A DNA stretch of 64,000 nucleotides from Trissonchulus latispiculum (lineage: Eukaryota; Nematoda; Enoplea; Enoplida; Ironidae). Both the position numbers and the translations under genes were made by a program. The notes below the pieces were generated by a model that did no database searches, had not been told where the DNA came from, and saw only the letters and a list, made by a program, of their open reading frames with translations. Shown here piece after piece: positions 45,833 to 56,908 of this stretch. Position 1 is the first letter of the stretch. The number at the start of each line of letters is the position of its first letter. The stretch covers positions 1 to 64,000 of the forward strand of contig JASAND010028082.1 of the NCBI GenBank assembly GCA_030248195.1, written 5' to 3'.

Positions 45833-46423
45833 CTAATCAACTATAAATCTTGGCAAGTCGGTGTAAAAACAGTAAACAGCAGCTCTTTTTCCATAGAAGG
45901 TTAGAGGCGGTAGGGTAAAATATAAAAAATGCCAAACCGACAAAAATGATGCCACTGAAAATACTGCCATGCCACCAGAAGCTAGCAAGTAAGCTTTTGG
46001 ATAATGAACATCAAATGAAGCATTAACGAAACAGGCAAGTCTTGATGTAAATTTGTAGCGATACACACCAATCAAGAAGTACTCCACCCAAGGATTATGA
46101 TTCAAAATAATTTGGTTCTGGCTCAAGATGTGGGTGCGCGAGTTCTGTTTCGGATATTGCAAGTGCATAATTTCAACAACCACTCTAAAAGATAGTAATG
46201 TTGGTGTGGAAAGGTATTTTGCAGTTTGCTTAACAAAATTGACAATCTTAAATATGCTCTTTTCAATCACAAATGTGGGCAAGTCAATATAAACCAAACA
46301 AATCAATGCATAGAAAAGGAGCAAATTACATAGCCAGTGAACTGTACCTAGGAAAGCGGACAGTGACTCAAAATGTTGAGATCGCGAACTTTCCTCAAAA
46401 ACAAATAAATTATTCCTAATCAC
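45833..46423 (-). CDS. Unassigned multi-pass membrane reading frame without ATG
   Basis: About 200 codons run stop to stop, very long for this composition. The first Met is about 86 codons in, so it may be an internal or terminal exon, or a gene with a lost start. Hydrophobic segments: AFLGTVHWLCNLLLFYALIC near the N-terminus, a shorter one around WVEYFLIGVYRY, and MAVFSVASFLSVWHFLYF near the C-terminus. It ends about 140 bp before the kringle gene's last exon on the same strand, but they are not in one reading frame. I do not recognise the family. It could be the 3' exon of a small transmembrane protein or a decayed receptor. Confidence 0.4.
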   Translation of the reverse strand: MIRNNLFVFEESSRSQHFESLSAFLGTVHWLCNLLLFYALICLVYIDLPTFVIEKSIFKIVNFVKQTAKYLSTPTLLSFRVVVEIMHLQYPKQNSRTHILSQNQIILNHNPWVEYFLIGVYRYKFTSRLACFVNASFDVHYPKAYLLASGGMAVFSVASFLSVWHFLYFTLPPLTFYGKRAAVYCFYTDLPRFIVD

Positions 46424-46565
46424 CGCTTTAAAAATTCAACATCAACAGCCAAATCATCACTAATAATCATGAAGATAAAAAATTTCATAACTGAAGTTTT
46501 ATTTGTCATCAATGTGAAAACATTTTCATTTAGAGAATCGATAATTTCTCGGAGTTGACAAATGA

Positions 46566-49500
46566 CTAAGGCTCCCCACAGGAGTTACCTAAAATAAGAC
46601 TTGTTATGAACGTCTCTACGTTTTGTAAATGTAAGATCTGATTGGTATAAATTCTATCATAATATGAAACGATATAAACACTTACTCGGACAGGTCTGGT
46701 AACAACGCTCCCATCTAACTCCAGGATCGATGGTGTAGCACCAAGGACCATGTATACCGTCAGTATTCCGACATTCGTTGTGATCGCCCACAGTGTATGG
46801 ATGTGGATGAGGAAATTGTTCAGTCCATTTTTGGCAGGTCAGGCCAGAGACAGTGGTAGTTTTTGTCCCAAAGTAATTATCTTTACTGCTGCAGTTAGGA
46901 TGCTCGTTATGATAGCAAGACTCGCCAAGAGGTTGGCAGTCTGTAAATATAAATGTAAATAAAAATATAACAAACAAAAACACAATGTCAGGTTGCCGTT
47001 AAAAGCATAGATGTCCTTTAAGAACCTTTAAGAAAAAGTGGTCTTACCTACCTCCGGATTGTCCGGTTTTTTCGACAAAAAACAGAAAAACATCTGTTTT
47101 TTTCGGCGGCCGAAGTCCCCCAAAGTTTCACCTCCTGCACATGTCTGGTGAAAAGTATGTAACAATGACCCACAGTGTGATGCATTCACAAATGTTCCGT
47201 CGGACACTTGCCAGTTTCATCCCAAGCAAGGGAATATCAGACTTTCTTTATACTAATGATATGTCACCAGACCCTAGTTTATTAGCCATGGAAAACTTTT
47301 AAGGTGAAACTATAAAGCTAGGATCAGCTTTGAACCAGATGGGTCACTCGAACGCCAACTTATGTAAGCACATACGTCACAGAGATAAAGTAGGTATTCA
47401 TTTGTTTAAAAGGCCAATTATCTATTCTGGGCTAGGTACTTTTACAAAAAACTGGCATGTTATAGCTTACTTTTTAAAATACTGCTTTCAGGGGTGAGCG
47501 CTTTGCAAGATTGCGGCTTAACCATACTGGACGCAATAGCACTGAAACACTGGCTCAATTCGTTTTCCACACTAGCATTGCTCACACATCTGAATTTACC
47601 AATTCAAAATGTAATGCCATAAGTAACGTCTAACTACTACTGCTACAAACTGCACCTATTCACCCTGGCAGCCAATGATTTTTTTCAAAATGACTATATG
47701 GAGCAGCTTTCACAATGACATTAACAAGAACCAAAAGTTAATGAGTGATTGTTGTCAATCTTGTGATTCAAGTAGGAACCGTTTAGTTTTGTTGGAACTA
47801 GTTTAGTTTTAACTTCTTTGCATTGATTCATTTATATACTTGGTAAGCTCGTGTTGACTCCCGTCCAAAACAAAAAGGCTTCGTGAAAGGCTAACTAGCC
47901 AATGTGAACACGCAATAACGAACGAAACATTAATAACCGCATAGTATGCCACAGAAAACATTTTCATAAAATTCCACAACATAATTTAATCTACATGTTG
48001 TATGGTAAGAGAGTGGCTGATCAGTTCCACTTTTCTGTAATTAAAAATAGAAATTATTATGCATATTTTTCGATGATTACGTCTGCAAGCTGACTAAAAT
48101 AATTGGCTACACGCATGTCAAATTCCGTATCATATCCCTCAGTATGCTTACTACACCAATAGGTTTACTGCGCACACGTTTCTTATGCTAGGGGCAAAGA
48201 TAACGCAGAATAATGTATAGTAGCTAGCTACCCAGAGGCATGACTTGGCATGACAAAAACGTAAAATGGACTTGGGCGAGGTTACATGCAGAAATATTAT
48301 TTTACCGCAGTTTACCTGTGCTTTAGCATGCAACGCTGAACGCTGCTTTTGCAGAGCGTTTGCCAGGGACAGTTGAACCAGTGATCGCAGATTCCATCAA
48401 TTGCCATAACATGTTGTAATGGGTCCCATTTGACACATCTTAAATGACAAATTCATAATAAACACCAAGACTTTTAAAGCACGCTCCCAGACATACTACA
48501 CTGATTCGTTTAGAAATAGAATTTTATACTAGTTACATTAAGAGCAAAGAAAGTGGGATGTTGGAATGACCATAGCTGCTCTAATTAGAATGCTGTTGCC
48601 ACAAACCTATAGCAGTGACAGCAAATTTGAGTTAACAAAATAGGTTGATTCTCGCGTTCTGCTAATAAGTGCGAATAATTCAACATCGGTTTTGTTCCAA
48701 TCGATACCAGTTCGTAAAACATTTTTTCACTGAGGACATTCATCAGCTATTTTGATGATTTTTCCAACACACGTTCTGCTGAATAAATAATGTCAAACAG
48801 AATTCATTTTGAATAACCGTGATACACTTGCTGGGGTTGTAATTTCTTCACTAATACTAACTTGTCCACCATTCCCAGGCCACACTGTCTTCCTCCAATG
48901 TAAAAGCGTCGTACATATTTTCGCAAATTATTGCGACACCTGCGAGCTGTTTTTCGACCAACTGCTGGGACTGCTGCCTCCATAGCAGACTTGGAACATC
49001 TATAAACAAACCGCAGTTCATAATGCACATCAAAATTAAGCAAGAGTTCATAATAGACATCAAAAGTAAGCAAGAGTTCATAATAGATATGAGTATGACA
49101 GCTGACATAGGCTCTATGTTGTCAGCTAGCTCATACTTCATTGTTGGCCTGCAAGCCGAATCTTATCCATGTGACGAGCTTTGGTCTGTTAGATGGAGGG
49201 CCTTTTCATAAATTGGATTAAACGGATTAACTTAAACTAATCCTTTTATGAATACGTTCACGGATTAAACGGATTAAAGTTTAATCAGTGAGTTAAACTG
49301 GTTCGCTTACTTCGCTTAGCTGTTTTAGTCCACGAGTTTGTGAATATGAGTTCTATCCCTTTAATCAGTTTAAGTCAATCCGTTTAATCTTTTAATGAAA
49401 AGGCCCAGAGTAAAAGCAAAGCATACCTACTTTAGAGTGCACTGGATAGTAGCTCTTCGTAGGCAGTTCAGATACGGCGCCTGTCGAGGAGAAGCTGTAT

Positions 49501-49574
49501 GTACTGGAGATAGCTAAAAGTAAAGTCAAATTTGACCGAAAATTTCTATCAATCAATTTGCATAAATATTTCAT
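46566..49574 (-). CDS. Kringle-domain protein, four-exon model
   Basis: Proposed exons: 49,574-49,427 (start, weak signal sequence with LTLLLAISS), 48,999-48,862, 46,940-46,686 (kringle) and 46,588-46,566 (ends NSCGEP then stop). All junctions are GT/AG in phase 1, as in classical shuffled kringle modules. The kringle exon (85 codons) has the six canonical cysteines with DNYFGT, LTCQKW, PHPHPY, ECRNTDG, GPWCYT and RWERCYQTC, plus two extra N-terminal cysteines. Kringles bind proteins or lysine-like ligands, and the protein is probably secreted. Exon 2 (46 codons) fits by phase and has DAFTLEE, vaguely like the start of a PAN/apple module. It is the least certain part. The kringle and last exon are strong; exon 1 is supported only by phase and donor GTATGC. 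Confidence 0.65.
46686..46940 (-). CDS. Kringle exon, phase 1-1
   Basis: 255 bp between acceptor TTTACAG and donor GTAAGT, one complete kringle domain. The sequence keeps the PHxH, NECRN and PWCYT signatures needed for the fold. Listed separately because it is the best supported part of the gene model above. Confidence 0.9.
49198..49406. mobile_element. Short MITE in kringle intron 1, 209 bp
   Basis: The ends GGGCCTTTTCAT and ATGAAAAGGCCC are perfect inverted repeats, continuing with GGATTAAACGGATTAA words. Flanks GGA/AGA suggest a 3-bp duplication that has drifted. It lies about 15 bp inside the intron from the proposed first donor. Confidence 0.75.
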
Positions 49575-49624
49575 ATTTTCGCAATGGGTACAAGATAATA
49601 TACAAAATAATGAAGCAGGATGCC

Positions 49625-49735
49625 GCTATATACAGCACCTCTCACCAAATAAATTTGGGCCTGAGGCGAAGATCAACCCACAACCTTTGGTTAATAGTAA
49701 GAAGAGGCTCTACCAATTGAGCAATTCGTTTGAAA
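49625..49735 (-). repeat. tRNA-derived SINE, minus strand
   Basis: The reverse strand has A box TTGCTCAATTGGTAGAGCC, decayed B box GGTTGATCTTC and the tail CAGGCCCAAATTTATTTGG...GAGGTGCTGTA. The tail is shared with the copy at 53.8 kb, which defines one SINE family. Confidence 0.7.
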
Positions 49736-49834
49736 ATGGTTTTGTTCGGAAAAACCAGGAACAGAAGTATTATTCTTCTAACGGTTACATTTAACGCTGG
49801 AACAATGTTTTAGTGTAAAGATTTGGTTCCACCA
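49736..49834. other. Spacer
   Basis: Short gap; no feature. Confidence 0.3.
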
Positions 49835-49905
49835 TGAAAATTAACCACAGACTTCCCTGACTGCAGTCAGACGTGCAACCACTGTACTACAGAGCTAAGA
49901 GAGAA
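49835..49905 (-). repeat. tRNA-like fragment, minus strand
   Basis: The reverse strand reads TTAGCTCTGTAGTACAGTGG (A box) and later TCTGTGGTTAATTTTC, a decayed B box. Probably a different tRNA-derived SINE from its neighbour. Confidence 0.45.
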
Positions 49906-51686
49906 GAGCGCAGTTGAGTGCTTTAGTTTTAGGGCCAACTGAATTTGCAGGTGGCTCAGATGTGCGTAAGCGTGGAGAATGCATAAATGGTTGTAAGCAA
50001 ACAAAGGCCTTCAAAGAACACGCCATTTCGCAATCATTTCAGTTCAGCCCAGACGGTATTCCACTGCCGCACTGCCAGCAGTATTGAAGTTTTGAATTCC
50101 AATTTTAATTTAATTTAACATCCAACAAACCCTTATTGTGAAGCTGGTTTTACTAGATAATTAATTACTAGTTAAGACTATTGCTCATTTTAGAAGCTTA
50201 CCGTGAATTGCAAGAAGTATGTGAAAATCAATGCTATTGGTGACATTGCAGCATTAACTATAATTTAGCGTATCGATAAACTAACAAAGCAAAAATTAAA
50301 GTCTACAAAGATAAAAAACGTAATGCTTTATGTTCTCTAATATTCATCTGTGAATAACTAAAGGTCAATAACATTTAATACATAAATAGCATACATTAGT
50401 AACCAAAAATTAGAAAACTTTACTTGCAAAATCCTGTTTACCTACGCAACGACTAACTAAGCAGACACAAGTTGAAGATTGTATAATATACAATAGTGGG
50501 ACAGCTGGTAAGCTCTCTGATATCAGCTGCAGGTACATGTCTGCAAACTAACGGCTGACTCCTCATAGGATGCGAATTTATTTGAAGTGGGCTCACACAT
50601 TTGTGGGAGGTCAGTCGTTAGTGAACAGTGCATGTAGCTAATAGAGGACCTGGCAGCTGTCCACTTTTATGTTATGTACTCATGACACGTTTTTACCAAA
50701 TTTACACGAAGAAGCTCTTATTGCCTCGTTGACAGGATAAATAAAAATTGTGGAAATACTTTATTTGTTCTGTTTTTCTGAATGTTCTGAAAATTATGCT
50801 GCTATTTACAATTTTCTAATTTTGAAAAATAGAAAAATTTTTCGTTCCGCGGGTACCAGCGTTCCGCTGCATTTCTGTCTACTCTGGAGCATTCACGAAA
50901 AAGATTAAATCAGCGATTAAATTTAGATTATACAAATATTGTAAGGCTCCAATTTTTCTTATAGATTTTCATCTTAGAAACATTTTACTCAGACACACTC
51001 TGAATGCATTCGAGCAGAAGTATTTTTCTTATTCAGAATTCAACTTTTTGAGACATCGCTTGTGCTTTTGGCATTGATGAAGACACCTTGTGTTGTAGAG
51101 AGGAAGCCCGATTCCGACTAGAGCATATTTCAAATAACAAAATTTCGTTCGCCAACTACATTTTTATATTTAATGTTAAAATTTAATATACTTTTTTGGA
51201 AAATACGTTGGAGAACAACTTGAATTATAGCGTGATTTCTAAAAAACGTCTAGCACGAAAACCAAATCTCAGAATGTAAGCTGAACTACTAGCATTCTTT
51301 TGCGCTTATCGAAAAGCACGTTTATCAGCAACATAATGTTTTGAAGAAGTTAATTGAAAATGCTACAAAAAGGACCACAAACTTGAACTTTTATTAGCTA
51401 AGCAATTTATAAAGGGGCGCTTTTGAGTAAACAGTTTGTGAGTGCTCAATGTGCGCTTATTACTACTAGTACATAATTGGAAACTAGCACACCTTTAGAT
51501 TGGCTTAAGCCGATCTCACGAATGTCAGTTCGCATGAAAAATTAAGCATACCTACTGGTGCAAAGCTTCACCGAAATCAGTAAACTGTAGTGGCAGACTG
51601 GAAAATGCAATTCCATAATTACAGCTCCAAGAAGCACAGGAAACCGTATCTAGAATTAGGAATACAACAAGTACTGTTACGTATTG
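49906..51686. other. Intergenic, no gene seen
   Basis: 1.8 kb of AT-rich DNA without supported frames, repeats or element ends. Confidence 0.45.
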
Positions 51687-52344
51687 TTAACGTAGGCAGT
51701 TGCAGAGCAGAATAAATACCATGAACGTTAGGAGACAATGAATATTTATAGATACATTTTTGGGTGACGTTGTATTCGAAGAGCCACCAAGTCGAATTTT
51801 TGCGAATTGTTTTCGGTCCGGAACTTCCACGGCCTCGAATAGATGAGGCTCGTCATTCTGCAATTTAAGAGACTTTGTAGTAAATAGTAAAAGGTGTCCT
51901 ATACATAACATTTTATATATGGATACGCACACGTAAAAAGACATTAGCATAATATTTAGCAGGTAAAGCAAGAAATTCTTGCTGAAATAAAAGTAGACTA
52001 TCTTGCTTACAAATATAAGGGTAAGCATATTTATAAAATTTGTCATTTATTTTATCATTTATTACCAAACCTGAACCTCTTCGGGATCCTTTAATGCCGA
52101 AATAGTAATGTAGTCATCCAGTTTTTTCCAAATTTCTTGTAAAGGAAGTCATTAAATCGTCCATCTCTTTTTCCCCAAAAGATATTTTCGGTTTCATTAC
52201 GTTTGCTACAATTCTATCGGGATACCCCTGGTCCAACTGGAAGAGGACACAGAAGAGACTCCTTCTTGGCTCGAAGGGGCGTATCTTTGCCATTAGATGG
52301 TTTTTCGTAATTTCAATCACATCAGCACATGAGCTCATTCCATT
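51687..52344 (-). CDS. Possible membrane- or GPI-anchored protein, two exons, one frameshift
   Basis: Exon 52,344-52,071 (acceptor TTCTGTTTTAG, donor CAG|GTTTGG) and exon 51,857-51,687 (acceptor TTAAATTGCAG) join in phase 0. This holds only if one base is discounted in an A6 run near 52,125; as written the frame stops just after. The protein has EITKNHLMAKIRPFEPRRSL and FQLDQGYPDRIVANV in exon 1 and EAVEVPDRKQ then a serine/asparagine stretch in exon 2. It ends in a hydrophobic segment (CLLTFMVFILLCNC) followed by two residues, typical of a GPI signal or a tail anchor. Earlier exons lie further right and were not found. No family recognised. It may be a recent pseudogene, or the extra A a sequencing error. 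Confidence 0.45.
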
Positions 52345-52664
52345 CTAAAACAGAAACGTTTCAGGAAACGACAAAGCAGATGACTTTCAATAGTAAAATA
52401 TAAAATCTGAATTGTTAGAATACGCTCGACATATTTCAGTTTTGACAACGGTTTGAGCTATTCAGTTTAATTCTGATATCTAGCAAATTTTAGGTAACGT
52501 CCATGATGGTGTGGTGTAAGCAGCAGAGACTTTTTCAAGAGACTTTCTTTTTCAATTTTAAATCTGTAACCGATAAGGCTAAAATATAACAGGTAAATTT
52601 TATCCTTATAGATTACCGATTTAAAATTATGAAACGGTTCGTTTAGGTGTCCCTCCAAGCAAAT
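52345..52664. other. Probable intron or upstream region
   Basis: Precedes the exon starting at 52,344, which begins at a good acceptor, so an upstream exon should exist. None identified. Confidence 0.3.
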
Positions 52665-52775
52665 GGAAAAATTCGTGTGGGGGGGTCGAACCCAAACCCT
52701 TTTGGGTACGTTCTACTGATTCACCACAATTGAGCGGTGCTTTAGCTTGAATTCGTTCACAAATGCTGGTGGTAC
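52665..52775 (-). repeat. tRNA-derived SINE, minus strand
   Basis: The reverse strand starts AACGAATTCAAGCTAAAGC, then A box TGGTGAATCAGTAGAACG, an intact B box GGGTTCGACCCC and a CGAATTTTTCC tail. The head AACGAATTCAA is shared with the copy at 53.9 kb. Confidence 0.7.
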
Positions 52776-53834
52776 TTCTTGAAAGGGCCTATTGCCTGCG
52801 AAGGATAAAAAGAAAAGAAAGGAAAGATAAAAATAAAGAAAAAATAAAAAATAAAGAAAACCAAGATAAACGAAGAAAATAAAACTGTCAATGTAACACA
52901 AATGGTGGCATTCGAGAAGCTTTCCTATCTATGAAGTACCACTAAAGGTAGCAGTAAAAGGATTTTACAAAAAAAGGGGTCAATAGCTTTTCTCGCATTG
53001 TTTTATTTTATTGCCACCTAGCTACAGATTAGCAGTAACCAACAAATTTTATTCATTTGGTACAGCACTAGTTTGGCTTGCAGTGTGGTATCACCATAAA
53101 GAAGTACCGTCCTCTCCCAACATCGGCTTCTTCTTTTCTTTTAGGTACCCCTCTTGGAATCTATTTTTAAAAGCGCTCCTTAATGCTGTTTTGGGTTTTC
53201 GGTTTTGTTGCCCAATGTTTTGATGAAAACCAGACTAGCAAAATCCTCAATGCTTGAAATACAAAAAATGCTTTGTTGGGCTAAGATACAAGCGATCCGC
53301 TTTTCACACTACATACACATTTAATACGTTCCGTTGTATTGGTTTGCAAAAAGCATAAATTAAGCCCTTCTGAAGGGTTTACTCGGACAAAATAGATTCT
53401 AAAAGCTGTAAGTTATTTAAGGTTATAGGTTTAACGCTTAAGGTATAGGTTTAAGGTTTAAGGTTTACGCGATTTAAAGAAAAGGTTTAAGGAATGTCTG
53501 AATATCAAATTGTTTGCGTTTATTCCAAAGTTCAAGGCTTCAAAAAATTTTAGTTCTGTGCTTACTTAAGCAATACTGAAATGTAACAAAAATTATTGGA
53601 TAAACCCTCTATATAATATAATGTACAGAAAGCTTAAACCTGAATACAAAGTGATGCTATTTTAACTCAGCTTGCTTAAACCTTAACTCTTAAAAACTCC
53701 AGTATGAACGTTTCGACATAAATAAATAAGTCTTTTCGTTTGCTGGCGTGTTTGTATATTTGCAACAACATAACGATTTCAGAGAACTGAAGTGAAAGAA
53801 TACACGATAATAAACGAAAGAAAGAAGTATGTCA
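52776..53834. other. Intergenic, no gene seen
   Basis: Contains an AAAGAAAATAAAAAATAAAG purine run at 52,805-52,880 and an imperfect AAGGTTTAAGG run at 53,425-53,495. No coding region supported. Confidence 0.4.
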
Positions 53835-53965
53835 CTGCAGCACCTCTGTCCCGAAAAATTCGGGCCTGAGGGGGGATCGAACCCACAAGCTTTGACTTGA
53901 TACCGATTGAGCCAAACAGGCACAATCGAACCAAGCTTAAGTTTGAATTCGTTTCCAAACTGCAG
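53835..53965 (-). repeat. tRNA-derived SINE, best copy, minus strand
   Basis: The reverse strand reads AACGAATTCAAACTTAAGCT (head), TTTGGCTCAATCGGTATC (A box), GGGTTCGATCCCC (perfect B box), CAGGCCCGAATTTTTCGGG and AGAGGTGCTGCAGTGACATA (tail). It matches the tail at 49.6 kb and the head at 52.7 kb. Confidence 0.75.
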
Positions 53966-54224
53966 TGACAAATCCCTAAAATTTGCTAAAAACTGAGCAT
54001 AAATTTACTAGGCGAATGCGAAGAATGTTCGCGTTTTCGCGAATGTAGTTTTACATAACCATACGACGTTATAAAAACGAAACTTTTTTTGCAGTTTTTA
54101 ATGTTCAATTTAAGCTAATTTGAATTTGATTTATATAATTAATCCTAAATTTTTAGAATTAAACCGCAGTTAATATCTACGAACTTAAATAGTCTGTGAA
54201 GATTACTATAGAGTACCAAGGGCA
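53966..54224. other. Spacer
   Basis: AT-rich; no feature. Confidence 0.3.
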
Positions 54225-54385
54225 ATTCAAAAGTACCGAATGGGACTCAAAAGTACCGAGTGAGACGTAAAAGTACCAAATGGGACTCTGACGTACCGAG
54301 CGAGACAACAGTACTGAGTGGGACTACTTGAGAAAGATCAGAAAAGTACCGAGTTGGACTCATATCGAGTGAGACACTACCAAGA
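54225..54385. repeat. AAAAGTACCGAGTGGGACT minisatellite
   Basis: About seven degenerate copies of an 18-20-bp unit with core AGTACCGAGTG(G/A)GAC. It sits directly after the truncated kinase frame and may mark the breakpoint. Confidence 0.75.
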
Positions 54386-54421
54386 CCTTAGCATCGACGT
54401 GAGGTATGTATCTTTTGGATC

Positions 54422-54733
54422 TCAAAAATTCGACAAAAACACAAAAAATTGATTCTTCAATTGAGCTTTCAATGATGCAAATTTTTTATTCTCAGATGCG
54501 ACTGCTATTTGGGCTTGTACATTTCGTGCATAGCTCGAAAACGCGAATGTCTGAATGATCACTCCTTTTGTAAGAGGATATCGATAATAATCTTTCAATA
54601 AATCTGATCCTTTAAATGATTTCCATAAATCCGTAGGCTCTTGAATTACACAGAATCGGTTGTCTAATGACAAAATTGTAAGAAGAGTTGTTTTTCTACC
54701 ACCAATGTTGCCTTCCAAACATGCAATGAGCAT
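54422..54733 (-). pseudogene. Truncated deoxynucleoside-kinase-like gene
   Basis: The ATG at 54,733 opens a frame resembling the N-terminal third of deoxynucleoside kinases, which phosphorylate nucleosides for salvage. It shows LEGNIGGRKTT at 6-16 (P-loop), EPTDLW at 32-37 and LLKDYYRYP with a following IQTFAF. The P-loop has Arg13 where the invariant glycine before Lys14 belongs, which should impair ATP binding. Similarity ends by about residue 85. The DRS/ERS and LID regions are missing, and a stop at 54,422 precedes a minisatellite. Total length is 103 residues against 200-260 usual. Cellular and large-DNA-virus versions of this family exist; the fragment cannot tell which. Probably non-functional, or the first exon of a gene whose other exons I cannot see. 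Confidence 0.6.
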
Positions 54734-55084
54734 TACTTCTAAACAAGCAGACCTGTCAAAAACGTTAACAAAATATGTGCATCCACCATTTTGTTAAGTT
54801 TGAAATTTCCTGGAGATGTTAAATTTTGGAAGTAGAATATTTAATGCAAAATAATTTCGAGAAGTTTTGAAATCTTGCTAGCATAACATTATCAAAACGT
54901 TTACTATAGAAAACTTAAATCAAACATATATACTTAAATGCAACCACAGTCTAGGAGCCAATGGGAAGGAAATAAGAATGAAAAGTTTGAATGTAAAATG
55001 ATGTATGCTGCGCATTAACTGAAATAGAAAGACAAATGGGTAATTAAATTTAAATGGTCAGCACATCTTGATGCTGGGGTTCGA
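54734..55084. other. Spacer before pol relic
   Basis: AT-rich; no LTR or primer-binding site recognised in front of the pol relic. Confidence 0.35.
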
Positions 55085-56908
55085 AGGAAATTAATGACGA
55101 AAGTTTGCTAAACCTGTTAAGTTGCCAATGCGTCGTATTTCGCATGCTCAGAGAGCAATTATCCAGCAACATGTACAGGACATGATCAACGATGATGTCG
55201 TCGAACCATCGCGAGCACCTGGGCGTTCCCAGTGGTGATGGTCAAGAAAAAGGACGGATCTCTCCGATTCTGCGTCGACTACAGACAGTTAAATGAAATC
55301 ACAGTTAAGGACACACTTCCACTTCCAAGAACTGACGACATTCTCGACAGACTGGCTGCGAAAAGATTCTTTACGAGTCTAGATCTGAGATCTGGATACT
55401 GGCAAATTCCAGTGGCGGAGGAAGATAGAGAAAACACTGCATTTCTCACGCCCGATGGTCTCTATCAATTCAAGGCTATGCCATTCGGTTTGTGTAATGC
55501 GCCATCCACTTTCCAGCGATTAATGAATCTGGTGCTAGCGGGAGTCCAGTGGAAGAAGTGCTTCGTCTACCTAGATGACATCCTCGTAGTGTCAAAAACT
55601 TTCGAGACTCATCCAGAAGATTTGCAGAATGTCTTTAATAGGCTAGCGCAGCAAAAGCTGCAGCTGAAACTTTCGAAGTGTTTATTTGCCAGAAGCAGCA
55701 TTGATTATCGTGACCATGTTATTGTGCCAGACGGAGTGAAACCTAATCCTAATCTGATCAAAAGCATTCAAGAACGCCCTTCGCCTACAACTGTGAAACA
55801 GCTACAGCATTTTTAGAAATGTGTGGCTATTACAGACGTTTTGTGGAAAATTTTTCCAGAATAGCTTCTCCTTTGACAAGTATTCTAGGGAAAGGAACTA
55901 AATATTCATGGTATCAGCACTGCCAATCCGCATTTGAAGAGTTAAAGGGAAGACTAACTACAGCCCCCTTATTAGCCTATCCGTGCTTAACAAAGCCATT
56001 TTTCGTTCAAACCGATGCAAGCACTACTGGCCTAGGAGCTGTTCTTTCACAGATGTGATGGCGCTGAGCGTCCTGTAGCCTACTACAGTAGGTCCTAAAG
56101 TCCTAAACTAAATATGCCACGACGGAACGGGAGGCATTGGCAATCATATGCAGCGTGAAGTATTTTAGGCCATATTTATATGGTCATATGTTCACGTTGA
56201 TAACGGATCACAAGCCATTGAAGTACAGACTGGATGGTCGATATTCCACAGATAAAGCTGCACGCTGGTATACGACCTTATACAAGAATACACTTTTAAA
56301 ATCCTGTACCGGAATGGTTCTGCGAAAACGCTGACTTTCTTTCTCGCATCGCTGAAAGCTGCTCGACAAAGCTGTTCAAACTGGAACTTGCGCCGCGGTA
56401 GATAGCTTAAGACATCCTGAACCTTTGGATTTCAGGCTGCACCAGCTGAATTCCAGGTGGTTGCCACTTACACATTTCTTGAAACAGGAGAAGGAGATCC
56501 TGCTCATCCTTTAATCAAGCAAGTGGATGAGTTTACCATGGAAAATTAAATTCTGCGTAAAGCCAATCGAGATGACCCCACGTCGAGAAGCGTAGTCGTC
56601 ACAGACGACATTGTAATAGACGTGCTGTATGCCCTCCACGATATGCCGCACGCTGGCCATCTAGGCTTCGAAAAAATTTATCATCGTGCCAGGTTATGTT
56701 TTTGTTTGCCACGCATGAGATTGATACTAGTGATTATAAAGTTATATTAATGTATCGTGCACATAAAGCACGAAATGCAGCGAAACAAGAAATCTTAAAG
56801 GCTCAACAAGCTCAAAAGCTGCAATACGGTAAGAAGGTGTGTATAACCTGCGATTACCAGGCAGGGCAGGAAGTACTGCTGTGGTGGAAACTAGGAAATC
56901 TAGAAAAC
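55085..56908 (+). pseudogene. Ty3/gypsy-type pol relic
   Basis: Decayed reverse transcriptase, RNase H and integrase of a gypsy-type retrotransposon. RT begins near 55,085 and shows KKKDGSLRFCVDYRQLN, FTSLDLRSGYWQI, MPFGLCNAPSTFQRLM and the catalytic YLDD at about 55,568. The RNase H region shows FFVQTDASTTGLGA (about 55,999) and TLITDHKPL (about 56,195). Integrase has a remnant of the zinc-binding end (LHDMPHAGHLG, about 56,635) and then directly a C-terminal-like block (QQAQKLQYGKKV, about 56,800). The catalytic core is deleted. Frame breaks occur near 55,220, 55,815, 56,058 and later. No gag, protease or LTR found nearby. The right end is cut by a TTAA element. Confidence 0.85.

Noticed and set aside
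53425..53495. AAGGTTTAAGG repeats suggestive of telomeric DNA
   Set aside because: Too short, irregular and not a known telomere unit; a simple low-complexity run.
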